In this document: piece after piece, positions 1 through 7,391 of the stretch
Layout of the letters: each line of letters begins with the position of its first letter
Numbering within the stretch: the stretch's first letter is position 1
DNA from: a virus
Length of the DNA: 21,162 nucleotides
IMG/VR virus record: IMGVR_UViG_3300020427_000011
Span: 1 to 21,162 of that record
Strand: one strand, 5' to 3'
The notes under the pieces: model-generated
Databases searched by the model: none
What the model was told of the DNA's origin: nothing
What the model saw: only the letters and a program-made list of their open reading frames with translations
Translations under genes and position numbers: made by a program

Positions 1-450
1 ATCATAAACTTGTAATCCACCCGTTTGATAAAATATGGATTCATCTTCTACAAACATTACTTGAAATAAAGATCCAGTAGTAGGAAAATAAATTAGATCT
101 CCTTCAGCTGGTGCGTCCGCCCTTCCTTCACCTTGAACATTCAACTCTGCCCATCTGCGTCTTGCAACAGTAAAGGTAATTTGATCTTTTATTTGTAGTC
201 CAAATTTCGAAATAAAATCACCTTCTCCCTCAAATCCATCTACTGATTTAATATACATTTCAATTGTATGAGCACTATTATAAGATGAGGTATTATCATC
301 ACCCATCAATGTGTCTTCATCATTCAATGTTCTGGGACAATAATATACATCTGTTCCAAAAGTCTTTATTGCTTCAATATTTAAATTTTCTATTAATCTT
401 TGTTCTGGTGTATTTGTCCCATGAAGATTAAAATACTGATTTGTTGCCAT
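1..450 (-). CDS. 14: T4-like neck protein gp14 (C-terminus cut by window edge)
   Basis: The frame opens with ATG at 450 and stays open to base 1, giving 150 visible codons that begin MATNQYFNLHGT. Visible segments such as TFGTDVYYCPRTLNDED and the RRRW stretch fit the neck protein gp14 of marine T4-like phages. T4 gp14 is 256 residues, so roughly 100 residues lie outside the window. In the T4 family gp14 joins gp13 in the neck that seals the DNA-filled head and accepts the tail. The start is supported by an AGGA-type ribosome site in the 12 nt upstream and by a 3-nt gap from the gp13 stop. Being directly downstream of gp13 is the conserved order. The family call is from remembered similarity, not a search. 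Confidence 0.88.
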   Translation of the reverse strand, partial: MATNQYFNLHGTNTPEQRLIENLNIEAIKTFGTDVYYCPRTLNDEDTLMGDDNTSSYNSAHTIEMYIKSVDGFEGEGDFISKFGLQIKDQITFTVARRRWAELNVQGEGRADAPAEGDLIYFPTTGSLFQVMFVEDESIFYQTGGLQVYD

Positions 451-453
451 TTA

Positions 454-1461
454 TTATCCTATTAAATGATCTACCGGTAATTCGTACCGTAGTGACATTT
501 CTGTTTGAATGGTTTCTAACTCTGTAGTAGCATCATCATACAACTGTCTTCCATTCATCGTTACCCCACCGGGTAATTGCATACCCTCAAACTTGGTAAG
601 ATTTTGTCCCCATTGTTTTTTCATCAATGCAGTATTATATCTCTTAAGAAACATATCACTCCAAATATCGGCATACGTGGCCGGATCAATAATTTTGTCA
701 CACTCAACAACTATCCAATCATCTATACCAGCATCTGCTCCCCATGAAATGTCAAGAAATAATTTATCTTGATGGCGATTATATCTAAACATTGGAGTTC
801 CTGTAAACATTTCATTAAGCATCATTAAACGTTCTTGTGCCATTTGATAATTTACAAGTTGTCCACCTAATTGATGCATCTCCTGCAGAGCAAATTGATA
901 CTTAGAGGAAAACATAGAGTTGGATCTAGAATTATCATAGAAAGGAATAATTCTTCGAACTCCAATAATTGCCTCGGCTATCGATATGTATTTATTGTCA
1001 AAATCCCCTATTGCTGTAGCGGTTGATGCGTGAGTTGTTGCGGTTGCTGAACTAGAATCGCCTGTAATGGTTTCGCCTGTTGAAAAGGTAGTGGTAGTAT
1101 TTGCATAGTATGTATTACCATCTCCACCAGATTTAACTTCTGGATTTTTATATCTTAATGTAGTATTTGCACTATGATATTCATGAACTGTTGCTTGTAC
1201 TTCACTCGTTCCACCAGTAATTTTTTCACCGGCCGTAAAAGTTCCGGTGGGGGCTCCAGCTAGTTTAAGTGTCGAACCTGATATTTGATGTTTTAGAAAT
1301 GTGTTTTCGGTTGCATCAAAATGATATTCTTGAAAAAATTGAAGTGAATCATCAATACAGTCTTCTACTTGGTCATCATCAATATTCAATTCTACTACTG
1401 GCCATCCAAGTTTGCGTTTACAATAATCTTTAAAAGTTGATCTAGTAGTTGGTTGTGTCAT
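454..1461 (-). CDS. 13: T4-like neck protein gp13 with an inserted beta-repeat segment
   Basis: The protein has 335 residues; T4 gp13 has 309. The N-terminus (FKDYCKRKLGWPVVELNIDD, then ..QVEDCIDDSLQFFQEYHFD) and the segment after residue 153 (NKYISIAEAIIGVRRIIPF) are typical of gp13 of marine T4-like phages. gp13 acts with gp14 in the portal-neck complex that closes the filled head. Residues about 61-152 look foreign to the neck fold. They are Ser/Thr/Gly-rich and hold two degenerate copies of an F-x-x-G-E-x-I-T-G motif (near residues 75-83 and 126-134), a repeat type common in phage fibre and baseplate proteins. In simpler homologues as I remember them, KHQI runs almost directly into NKYI. 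The start codon overlaps the upstream stop as ATGA (1458-1461), which suggests translational coupling. Confidence 0.88.
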   Translation of the reverse strand: MTQPTTRSTFKDYCKRKLGWPVVELNIDDDQVEDCIDDSLQFFQEYHFDATENTFLKHQISGSTLKLAGAPTGTFTAGEKITGGTSEVQATVHEYHSANTTLRYKNPEVKSGGDGNTYYANTTTTFSTGETITGDSSSATATTHASTATAIGDFDNKYISIAEAIIGVRRIIPFYDNSRSNSMFSSKYQFALQEMHQLGGQLVNYQMAQERLMMLNEMFTGTPMFRYNRHQDKLFLDISWGADAGIDDWIVVECDKIIDPATYADIWSDMFLKRYNTALMKKQWGQNLTKFEGMQLPGGVTMNGRQLYDDATTELETIQTEMSLRYELPVDHLIG

Positions 1462-1802
1462 TTCGTTGCCTCCGCAGATATCGTTATAATTCCTTCTGCC
1501 AATCGTTCTACTATTGTACCACCTGATTGTGTATATTCAACATCGTAAACATAATTTCCAGGGGAAAGGGCCGCCGTCTGTGTCGCAGTTAAAGAAATTG
1601 TACAATTTGATCCTGCAACGGCGGTAGTTATAGTAGTAATATTATTTGATGAATAGTAAGATTGACGCATCTTAGCGGCACAAGTACCTGTAGAAATAGT
1701 GACATTCTGGCTAACAGAATTTTGTGCGGTAATTACTTTTTCAAACGTGCAACCTTGATCTAATGCAATGTTTACAGTTTGTTTTTGGAGGGTCAATGCC
1801 AC
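1458..1802 (-). CDS. Small phage structural protein (BppU-N-like beta domain)
   Basis: 114 residues beginning with a GTG start (1802-1800). The start is fixed by a strong AAGGAG ribosome site 7 nt upstream. Visible features are an N-terminal GCTFEK segment, a central CAAKMRQSYYS strand and a C-terminal ..LSPGNYVYDVEYTQSGG, then RLAEGIITIS. This layout recalls small beta-sandwich proteins found near baseplate or neck genes in many phages (BppU N-domain-like: a polarised input strand, an R-S motif, then G-x-Y-x-Y-D-x-E and a G-x-V-T-I-S end). Its exact virion location is unknown. It is the first gene after a late promoter and overlaps gp13 by 4 nt, so it is made with the neck proteins. The family call is tentative; that it is a real, expressed structural gene is well supported. 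Confidence 0.72.
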   Translation of the reverse strand: MALTLQKQTVNIALDQGCTFEKVITAQNSVSQNVTISTGTCAAKMRQSYYSSNNITTITTAVAGSNCTISLTATQTAALSPGNYVYDVEYTQSGGTIVERLAEGIITISAEATK

Positions 1803-1850
1803 AATCTTTCTCCTTTTAGAATAGTATTTTTTATATAGTTGTTACTATAC

Positions 1851-1858
1851 TATTTATA
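1851..1858 (-). promoter_or_regulatory. T4-type late promoter before the gp13-gp14 unit
   Basis: Read on the minus strand this is TATAAATA, the exact T4 late promoter box recognised by the gp55-type sigma factor. It lies in the 75-base gap 1803-1877, the largest gap on this side of the window, and points at the 114-residue structural gene. The start site would be near 1845, leaving a leader of about 40 nt that ends in the AAGGAG ribosome site. Nothing else, including no convincing hairpin terminator, is visible in the gap. It would let the neck genes be transcribed separately from the accessory cassette upstream. Confidence 0.75.
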
Positions 1859-1877
1859 TCATAGAGAAATCTGTGGC

Positions 1878-2441
1878 TCACTTTGTAATTATATAATTTC
1901 CCATAACTAATGTATCAATATTTGTGCCCATAAACGTTTTTAGTGCGTTTTCAGGAGATTCTATTATGGGCTCACCATCAACATTAAATGATGTATTTAA
2001 TAATATGGGAACATTAGTTTTTGTATTCCATTCGGTCAATAACTGAAAAATCGGTTTATTTAACTCTTCAGTTACAGTTTGTATTCTAGCTGAACCGTCT
2101 ACATGAATTACTGCTGGTACTCGACTTTCTTTCTCTGGCAAAATTTGAGCATTAAACAACATATATGGTGAAGAGTTTTTGGGAATATCAAACCAATCGT
2201 GTATATATTCTTCTAACATGATTGGTGCGTAAGGCCGCCAACCTTCCCTATGTTTTACTCTTTCATTAATATAGTCTTTATTATTTTTAATAATTGGATT
2301 TGCTAATATAGATCTATTTCCTAATGCTCTAGGACCAAATTCACTTTTACCTTGAAACCATCCGATTATTTTGTTTTCCAATAAATCTTCAACAATAAGT
2401 TGACACAATTTATTAAAATCTTCGTAACATGTGTAATTCAT
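1878..2441 (-). CDS. Split O-carbamoyltransferase, C-terminal (YrdC-like) half
   Basis: 187 residues matching only the C-terminal domain of the NodU/CmcH/TobZ carbamoyltransferase family. Visible motifs are GWFQGKSEFGPRALGNRSIL (residues 27-46), the K-RE-WRP cluster (63-70), HVDGSAR (113-119) and LLNTSFNVDGEP (147-158). In TobZ the YrdC-like domain makes carbamoyl-adenylate from ATP and carbamoyl phosphate, and the Kae1-like domain transfers the carbamoyl group to a hydroxyl. The Kae1-like half is a separate gene at 3363-4634. This fragment starts with MNYTCYEDF, where the other half stops (..ENYKE), so together they make about 610 residues, close to the usual full length. The start is 2 nt after the upstream stop with no clear ribosome site, which suggests coupling. 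Motifs look intact, so I call it a functional subunit rather than a pseudogene. Confidence 0.9.
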   Translation of the reverse strand: MNYTCYEDFNKLCQLIVEDLLENKIIGWFQGKSEFGPRALGNRSILANPIIKNNKDYINERVKHREGWRPYAPIMLEEYIHDWFDIPKNSSPYMLFNAQILPEKESRVPAVIHVDGSARIQTVTEELNKPIFQLLTEWNTKTNVPILLNTSFNVDGEPIIESPENALKTFMGTNIDTLVMGNYIITK

Positions 2442-2443
2442 TA

Positions 2444-3361
2444 TTAGTTCACTTGAGGTAATGTTTCTCCCATGACATTTCGTGGAGAAATGACGGGCCG
2501 ATTGTCACGCATAGGTTGCATCTCTGCTGGGTGAAAATTCCAAAATATAACTTGAGAAAGTCTTTTTATATCTATTAATTCTTTAATATCAAACAAAGCT
2601 GAATGAAACATTCCGCCCATATAAGATACCATTTGATTATATTTACCAGTAGACTCCCACAACAATTCCCATTCAGCATTATTTGCTAATATACATTCAT
2701 CATACTTTGGGCTCATGTCAGAATTTTTTAGTACTTCTTTTTTCATCTGCATTGTTGAATTATCAATGGGAGCTCCACCTTTTTTCTCACAATCAGTTAT
2801 CCAATCCGACTGTAAATCATCTTGAGGATAACCGACTAAATCAGATTTTCTGTGTCTATATATGCCTGTACCATTAGTTTCTAATTCATCATCCTTATTT
2901 AAATAAATTATAGAAGTAATAAGAGAAGGATCTGAATGTGGAGTATAAGATTCTTTTCTTTGTTCCTTTGTCACGCCATATTCTTTATCATTGTGAATAA
3001 CATTTACACAAAACTGATTATTATTAGTTGTTGTGTCGTATGATATCATATCCGTCATTTCTAATTTATGTAATAATAACATAGCTAATGTATTTAAAAA
3101 ATTCTCGTTTCCTATAAAATTATCAATCGTTACTCTATTACCATAATATTTTTCATAATTACAATTTGCGAGTGGTATAGGTAATGTATTTACAAAATCG
3201 TATATTCTATCTGGGTTTTTATATACATTATCTATAATAACAACCGGATATTTCCCCTCTCGATAACCTCCACCATGAGGATCTTCCCCACCAATCATTT
3301 CAACGCGAACAGTCATTTCTGAACCTAATTCGAACATTGATTCATTATCATAAAATTCCAT
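2444..3361 (-). CDS. DUF6445-like putative 2OG/Fe(II) oxygenase, lying between the carbamoyltransferase halves
   Basis: 305 residues resembling the DUF6445 family, which has a 2-oxoglutarate/Fe(II) dioxygenase-like core. The likely iron triad is H142-x-D144 in YTPHSDPSLITSIIYLN, then distal H253 in MGGMFHSALFD; R267, in DIKRLSQ, may bind 2-oxoglutarate. A GTGIYRH strand (165-170) matches the Gly-rich stretch that follows HxD in such enzymes. Residues 38-63 (YPVVIIDNVYKNPDRIYDFV) form the N-terminal strand-helix usual in these proteins. The substrate is unknown. The start has an AAGGA ribosome site, sits 1 nt after the stop of the N-terminal carbamoyltransferase half, and the gene ends 2 nt before the C-terminal half. 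Placement inside a split carbamoyltransferase suggests co-translation and perhaps a shared substrate. Confidence 0.75.
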   Translation of the reverse strand: MEFYDNESMFELGSEMTVRVEMIGGEDPHGGGYREGKYPVVIIDNVYKNPDRIYDFVNTLPIPLANCNYEKYYGNRVTIDNFIGNENFLNTLAMLLLHKLEMTDMISYDTTTNNNQFCVNVIHNDKEYGVTKEQRKESYTPHSDPSLITSIIYLNKDDELETNGTGIYRHRKSDLVGYPQDDLQSDWITDCEKKGGAPIDNSTMQMKKEVLKNSDMSPKYDECILANNAEWELLWESTGKYNQMVSYMGGMFHSALFDIKELIDIKRLSQVIFWNFHPAEMQPMRDNRPVISPRNVMGETLPQVN

Positions 3362-3362
3362 T

Positions 3363-4634
3363 TTATTCCTTATAATTTTCTAAACAAGTTTTTATATATT
3401 CATCACTATATGAACCACCTAAACATCCTTGATTCAAAGGCAATACTAAATCTTCTTCCATCTGTGAGGCGGCCCATGATGCTGCCCCAAAACTTAAGCC
3501 GTCATCATTAGGAGCAGTATTCACATGAACATCTTCATATATACCTTCAGAAATAATTTTAGAATTGGCTAATATATTTAACGCGCAACCTCCACCAAGA
3601 CATAATTTTTCCTTTTTAAATTCTTTAGGTATATTTTTTAATAATAAAAGTAAATATTTTTCAAAATTGTATTGTAACCAATCCGCCAAATCTTCTGGTA
3701 AATAGTCTTTACTATTTTGTATTATGTGTATTTTAGTGTCCTTGATAACCTTAATAATAGGAAAATCATCCTCATCAAAAATCAACTCATAGATATCTGG
3801 AGCATCTATATTTTCATGATTGCCGTATGCCGACAATCCCATAATTTTACCTGGATAAGTTTCTCGCAATTTTGGATTGTCATATATATCATCTTCAATA
3901 TTACTTTTATAATTAGTTATATCAACAAAATCAGAGAATGAATGTATATTCAATACCTTTTTCATAATTTGAGTATAATTTTCAGTAACTTGATCTACAT
4001 CCTCTTCAGACGGAATCACCCCATTGACTTTCATCTCATATATCATTATAGAATATTCTGAATAGACTCCCCCAAATGAATTTGTTCCCGCTTCGTTTAT
4101 ATAAGTATTGTGAATATTAGTAAGTGTTTTATCTTTTATACGTGAAGCATTATAGAAAGAAGTATTATTTAACTTAGGAGCATCCCATTGTTGGTCTGGA
4201 TGAAAATCACCGGCTCCATCAAATGTAAAAACATTGGCCTCTTCAAATTCTGATGTTAAGAAAGAGGCTGCTGCGTGAGCTACATGATGATCAACAGTTA
4301 TTATACGTGCATTGGGAAATAATTGTTTTAATCTTGTTGTTAAATATCCACGTAATTTTAATGCATAACACAATAATACCGCTCCCGAAACGTATGCTAC
4401 CACATCAACATCTTCATTTGTTAAATCATTATCTGTCAGAATTTTTTCTATTGCATTTTCAGGATAACGGCCATCATATTTAATTCTTGTCAGTCGTTCT
4501 TCAGATAATGCATTCTTTAATTCACCATCAATAAATAACGTAGCGCCTGATCCGTGAACCCAATAATCCACATCATTAATCATGCTCCAATTACCATCCC
4601 ATCCAACAGCTCCCGCTATTCCTAATATATTCAC
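3363..4634 (-). CDS. Split O-carbamoyltransferase, N-terminal (Kae1-like) half
   Basis: 423 residues matching the ASKHA/Kae1-like domain of NodU/CmcH/TobZ carbamoyltransferases. Visible motifs in order: SEERLTRIKYDGRYP (44-58), VDHHVAHAAASF (114-125, the metal/substrate His cluster), FTFDGAGD (136-143), KIMGLSAYG (263-271), LCLGGGCALN (344-353) and NTAPNDDGLSFGAA (372-385). This domain moves the carbamoyl group from carbamoyl-adenylate to an acceptor hydroxyl, usually on a sugar, antibiotic or Nod factor. The protein stops right after CLGGSYSDEYIKTCLENYKE, where full-length relatives continue into the YrdC-like domain; that half is encoded at 1878-2441. The start is GTG with GGAG about 8 nt upstream, 3 nt after the previous stop. 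No ORF damage is visible, so the split looks stable. Confidence 0.92.
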   Translation of the reverse strand: MNILGIAGAVGWDGNWSMINDVDYWVHGSGATLFIDGELKNALSEERLTRIKYDGRYPENAIEKILTDNDLTNEDVDVVAYVSGAVLLCYALKLRGYLTTRLKQLFPNARIITVDHHVAHAAASFLTSEFEEANVFTFDGAGDFHPDQQWDAPKLNNTSFYNASRIKDKTLTNIHNTYINEAGTNSFGGVYSEYSIMIYEMKVNGVIPSEEDVDQVTENYTQIMKKVLNIHSFSDFVDITNYKSNIEDDIYDNPKLRETYPGKIMGLSAYGNHENIDAPDIYELIFDEDDFPIIKVIKDTKIHIIQNSKDYLPEDLADWLQYNFEKYLLLLLKNIPKEFKKEKLCLGGGCALNILANSKIISEGIYEDVHVNTAPNDDGLSFGAASWAASQMEEDLVLPLNQGCLGGSYSDEYIKTCLENYKE

Positions 4635-4637
4635 AAA

Positions 4638-5240
4638 TTATCTCCAAGAGGGGCCGTATGACCAGCCATTAACTGCATATCTAATTCCGCTTGTTACATC
4701 AAGTACACGGTGTTTTAAAAAAGACGGAAACATTATCATTGATCCTTGTTTACGGCCATCATACTCAAGTTCACCATGTAGAGGATCAAATTCTACCTTA
4801 CCACCTTCAAAATCTTTATCTCCGTCACTAATTACAACAACTTGAGTAAGTTTTCTTATAAGATTTAGAGTTGGTTGTGTCCATACATCATCAGTATGCC
4901 AATCAAAATGTGGCAATGTACCAGCTGGTGCTTCAGATGGAGCGTATTTTATAACTTGTATATCAGCAAAATCGTCAGGAGTATCAACACCTTTATATAT
5001 ACTTCTATTAACCGATTTCAAATATGTGTTCATAATAACTCTTAGAGAATTTATCGATTGTATTTTGCACCCTGACTGCACTTGCATTGCTTCATCATTA
5101 ATAAAACAATTTCTTTTTTCATGATATGTTTGATTATTCAGTAGAGCCGGCATCCATTCTAAAGTCTCAAAATCTTTTTTTAATTGTTCACACAAATCTA
5201 TTGGTACAGCATTCAAATTTTCGTAAAAATATTGTTTCAT
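4638..5240 (-). CDS. 2-oxoglutarate/Fe(II) dioxygenase, prolyl-4-hydroxylase/PKHD-like
   Basis: 200 residues, about the size of small bacterial and phage prolyl-4-hydroxylase-like enzymes. The core reads HFDWHTDD (111-118), giving H115-x-D117 as the likely iron ligands. It continues with KLTQVVVISDGDKDFEGGKVEF (the DYEGG-type strand; 130-151), then FPSFLKHRVLDVTSGIRYAVNGW (171-193), with distal H177 and R187 as the 2-oxoglutarate salt bridge. All key residues are present. Such enzymes hydroxylate protein side chains or small molecules; the substrate is not visible here. ATG follows a weak ribosome site (TTAGG), 7 nt after the stop of the U32-like gene, and the gene ends 3 nt before the carbamoyltransferase N-half. 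One attractive inference is that it makes a hydroxyl that the carbamoyltransferase then uses. Confidence 0.87.
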   Translation of the reverse strand: MKQYFYENLNAVPIDLCEQLKKDFETLEWMPALLNNQTYHEKRNCFINDEAMQVQSGCKIQSINSLRVIMNTYLKSVNRSIYKGVDTPDDFADIQVIKYAPSEAPAGTLPHFDWHTDDVWTQPTLNLIRKLTQVVVISDGDKDFEGGKVEFDPLHGELEYDGRKQGSMIMFPSFLKHRVLDVTSGIRYAVNGWSYGPSWR

Positions 5241-5247
5241 TTTTTGC

Positions 5248-6489
5248 CTAAGTTACTCTGTTAAATCTTTCTTCTGCATCAATTTCATTTATTGAACTGT
5301 CATAATCTGGAACACCAAATGTTCTTTCACACTCATGACAATCATAACATTGTGACCTACAATTTAAAAGTATTCTATTCAATCTTTTACCCTTTTCAGA
5401 TAACCAAATCTCATCCCGTAAATGCATATCATGATATTTTTGATATCTGTCAACTGTTAAGTTTGCTTCTTCTCTTGTTGGTACAAGTACTAACCATTGA
5501 TCAAAAGGAATGGCATTTGTTTCATAAACACTACTAAAAGATGATGCAGTTAAAGGACCAAACTGTCTCATCAATTTTACATTCTGATTTTTAATGTCCT
5601 CCTCTGAATATGTATTGTATAACCGACCATCAAATCTACCAGAAGTTTTTAGTATGTCCACTCCTCCCATCTTCTTATCTAAATACTGATCCAACATTTC
5701 TTTATCAGTAGTAACCATGTCAATACCATTTCTTGGTAGCTTGTCCATTTCATCAGATTTCCAATTATTACATGAAAGAGATGAAAGGGCATTGTCACCA
5801 CCCCAATAGTTTGCACCTATAACTGTTGATGCCATATCATGTTCTAATTTAAAAGGACATCTATATAAACATCCTTCTGATACAAGAAGAGAAGTTTTTA
5901 TTGGTCTTGGTTGTCTTTGTACTAATTTATTTATGCGCCGTAACTCTTTGATGTTTCTATTTAATGAACGATCAAGAAGTATTGTGTTATATCCAATTCC
6001 TATTGTATCGGCTACTTGTTGTCCATCAGATATTATATGATTTACAGTATTCTTCCACTTCATCTTAGGACATCGATTTTGTAATTTCATTGTCCTCATC
6101 AAATGTTTGGAAGAGATAGTACAACTTCTTAATCCTTTATCATAATATCCCCCAACCCATTCTACAAACTCATCTTGTAATGCTTGGTCTAAAATTAATT
6201 CATCCGGCCAAACTGTTTGATTTATTGTAAGAGAAACTTCAACTCCAAATTCCTCTTGTATACGGAGAAGATTATCTATGTGTTCATCAGTTGCTTCCTG
6301 TCCCATAGCATTACCAAGAAACTTACGTTGTCTCCTATACGTATAATAAAAGTTTTTGCCAAAGTATATATCTTCTATTTCATCCAAAATAGATTTTGGA
6401 GTATTCTTAAAAATTAGATAATAATGATTTGGACAATTTTCCATATCTTTTTCAGGATGTGCAATCGAAAATCTTTTTGTAAAATCCAT
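5248..6489 (-). CDS. Peptidase-U32-like (UbiU/UbiV/TrhP-type) TIM-barrel Fe-S protein
   Basis: 413 residues. The fold clues are U32-like: VEVSLTIN (83-90), a lone YYDKGLRSCTISS strand (115-127), GYNTILLDRSLNRNIKELRR (166-185), SEGCLYRCPFKLEHD (204-218), and GVDILKTSGRFDGR (276-289), which parallels the LKIEGR motif of U32 proteins. C207, C211 and C240 fall where U32/UbiU-UbiV relatives bind an iron-sulfur cluster. A second group, C377-x3-C-x2-C-x2-C387, closes the protein and could hold another cluster. Characterised relatives act as O2-independent hydroxylases (UbiU/UbiV, TrhP, RlhA), so a hydroxylation role is possible but unproved. Classical radical-SAM CX3CX2C appears only at the far C-terminus, so I do not call it radical SAM. 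The ATG overlaps the previous stop by 1 nt and has a good AAGGAG site. Confidence 0.62.
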   Translation of the reverse strand: MDFTKRFSIAHPEKDMENCPNHYYLIFKNTPKSILDEIEDIYFGKNFYYTYRRQRKFLGNAMGQEATDEHIDNLLRIQEEFGVEVSLTINQTVWPDELILDQALQDEFVEWVGGYYDKGLRSCTISSKHLMRTMKLQNRCPKMKWKNTVNHIISDGQQVADTIGIGYNTILLDRSLNRNIKELRRINKLVQRQPRPIKTSLLVSEGCLYRCPFKLEHDMASTVIGANYWGGDNALSSLSCNNWKSDEMDKLPRNGIDMVTTDKEMLDQYLDKKMGGVDILKTSGRFDGRLYNTYSEEDIKNQNVKLMRQFGPLTASSFSSVYETNAIPFDQWLVLVPTREEANLTVDRYQKYHDMHLRDEIWLSEKGKRLNRILLNCRSQCYDCHECERTFGVPDYDSSINEIDAEERFNRVT

Positions 6490-7391
6490 TATTCTCCTTG
6501 AATATACTTCATATATGTTTCAATAGGTAAAATAGTAGGGGCGCCTTTTAACCAATTATCTTTTTCTTGTTGTATTTTAGGATCATCTGTACGCCAAACG
6601 ATATTGTTATTTAAAAATTCGTATAAGATTATATGATTCCATCTAAGATCGTTGTCATCGACCATGTGAATTAGTTCTTGAGTAAACTGTGTAGTTACAT
6701 CAGCAAAATATATATTTTGAATAATACGATAATTTTCTCTTTCCTTTTGTCTCTTAAAATCTACTGCATGATGAAACTGTCCATTGAACATAATAAAAGT
6801 ATTGGGCTCCCCATCTGTATGATATACTTCAGTATAATATTTATCTAAATAATTTTCATAATCTTGAGAGGTTTCAGGTTTTCCACTAGGAACACTAGTT
6901 AAGTTTGGTAACTCCTCTCCGTTATATTGATAAAATGATGTTCCACATCCGCCAGACAAATAAATTTGGCCGTTTACAAAATCGTCGCGATGTGGGGGAA
7001 CACAATTATTAGTTTCTTGTTCAGCTTTTTCGAATATTTCAGGAGTTATTATAGTAAATATTCCTAAAGAATCTAAGTTATTAGTGGTAGGCGGAAAAGG
7101 CATTGCCGTTTCCCTTACAATCTTCCTACCTACTTGAGTAGAAATATACTCTAACATACAATCATCAATATTAGCAATAGGAGCAAACGCTCTTATTATA
7201 TTTTGCATTTGAATTATACTTTTATGATCAGTATAATTACAAGATTCTACGTATGTAAGAACATCAACTATATTTTCATAATAATTTTCTACTTCAACAA
7301 TCCAATTATCATTATCAAAATATTCAATATAAAGATCTTCTTCTGTATAAGAAGTTTTAAATATTTCAGAAAGATCATGTATTGTAATCAT
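6489..7391 (-). CDS. Second DUF6445/2OG-Fe(II) oxygenase-like protein
   Basis: 300 residues with a putative 2OG/Fe(II) core: VPPHRDDF (131-138; H134-x-D136), a GQIYLSGGCGTSFYQY strand pair (141-156), then FIMFNGQFHHAVDF (199-212; distal H207 or H208) and R222 as a possible 2-oxoglutarate ligand. The layout, HxD followed by a G-T-x-F/Y strand then N/G-x-FHxAxDF, is like the 305-residue DUF6445-like protein at 2444-3361, though the sequences are far apart. The acidic N-terminus and the last ~70 residues are not recognised. It overlaps the GT9-like gene upstream by 4 nt (ATGA) and the U32-like gene downstream by 1 nt, placing it in a coupled series. The substrate is unknown. Confidence 0.65.
   Translation of the reverse strand: MITIHDLSEIFKTSYTEEDLYIEYFDNDNWIVEVENYYENIVDVLTYVESCNYTDHKSIIQMQNIIRAFAPIANIDDCMLEYISTQVGRKIVRETAMPFPPTTNNLDSLGIFTIITPEIFEKAEQETNNCVPPHRDDFVNGQIYLSGGCGTSFYQYNGEELPNLTSVPSGKPETSQDYENYLDKYYTEVYHTDGEPNTFIMFNGQFHHAVDFKRQKERENYRIIQNIYFADVTTQFTQELIHMVDDNDLRWNHIILYEFLNNNIVWRTDDPKIQQEKDNWLKGAPTILPIETYMKYIQGE

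Noticed and set aside
1803-1877. Intrinsic terminator after the carbamoyltransferase C-half
   Set aside because: I found no GC-rich hairpin followed by a T run; the gap is explained by the late promoter and leader.
2444-3363. Carbamoyltransferase split explained as a sequencing frameshift
   Set aside because: A complete gene of 305 codons with its own ribosome site and oxygenase-like motifs separates the halves, so a single indel cannot explain it.
3717-3941. Plus-strand short open frames in the cassette (also 5292-5537, 6217-6417, 7203-7469)
   Set aside because: They are rich in Ile/Phe/Tyr/Asn as expected from AT-rich antisense, have no ribosome sites, and lie opposite well-supported genes.
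5248-6489. Radical-SAM enzyme
   Set aside because: The only CX3CX2C lies at the extreme C-terminus rather than after the first strand of a barrel, and the internal motifs fit U32-like proteins better.
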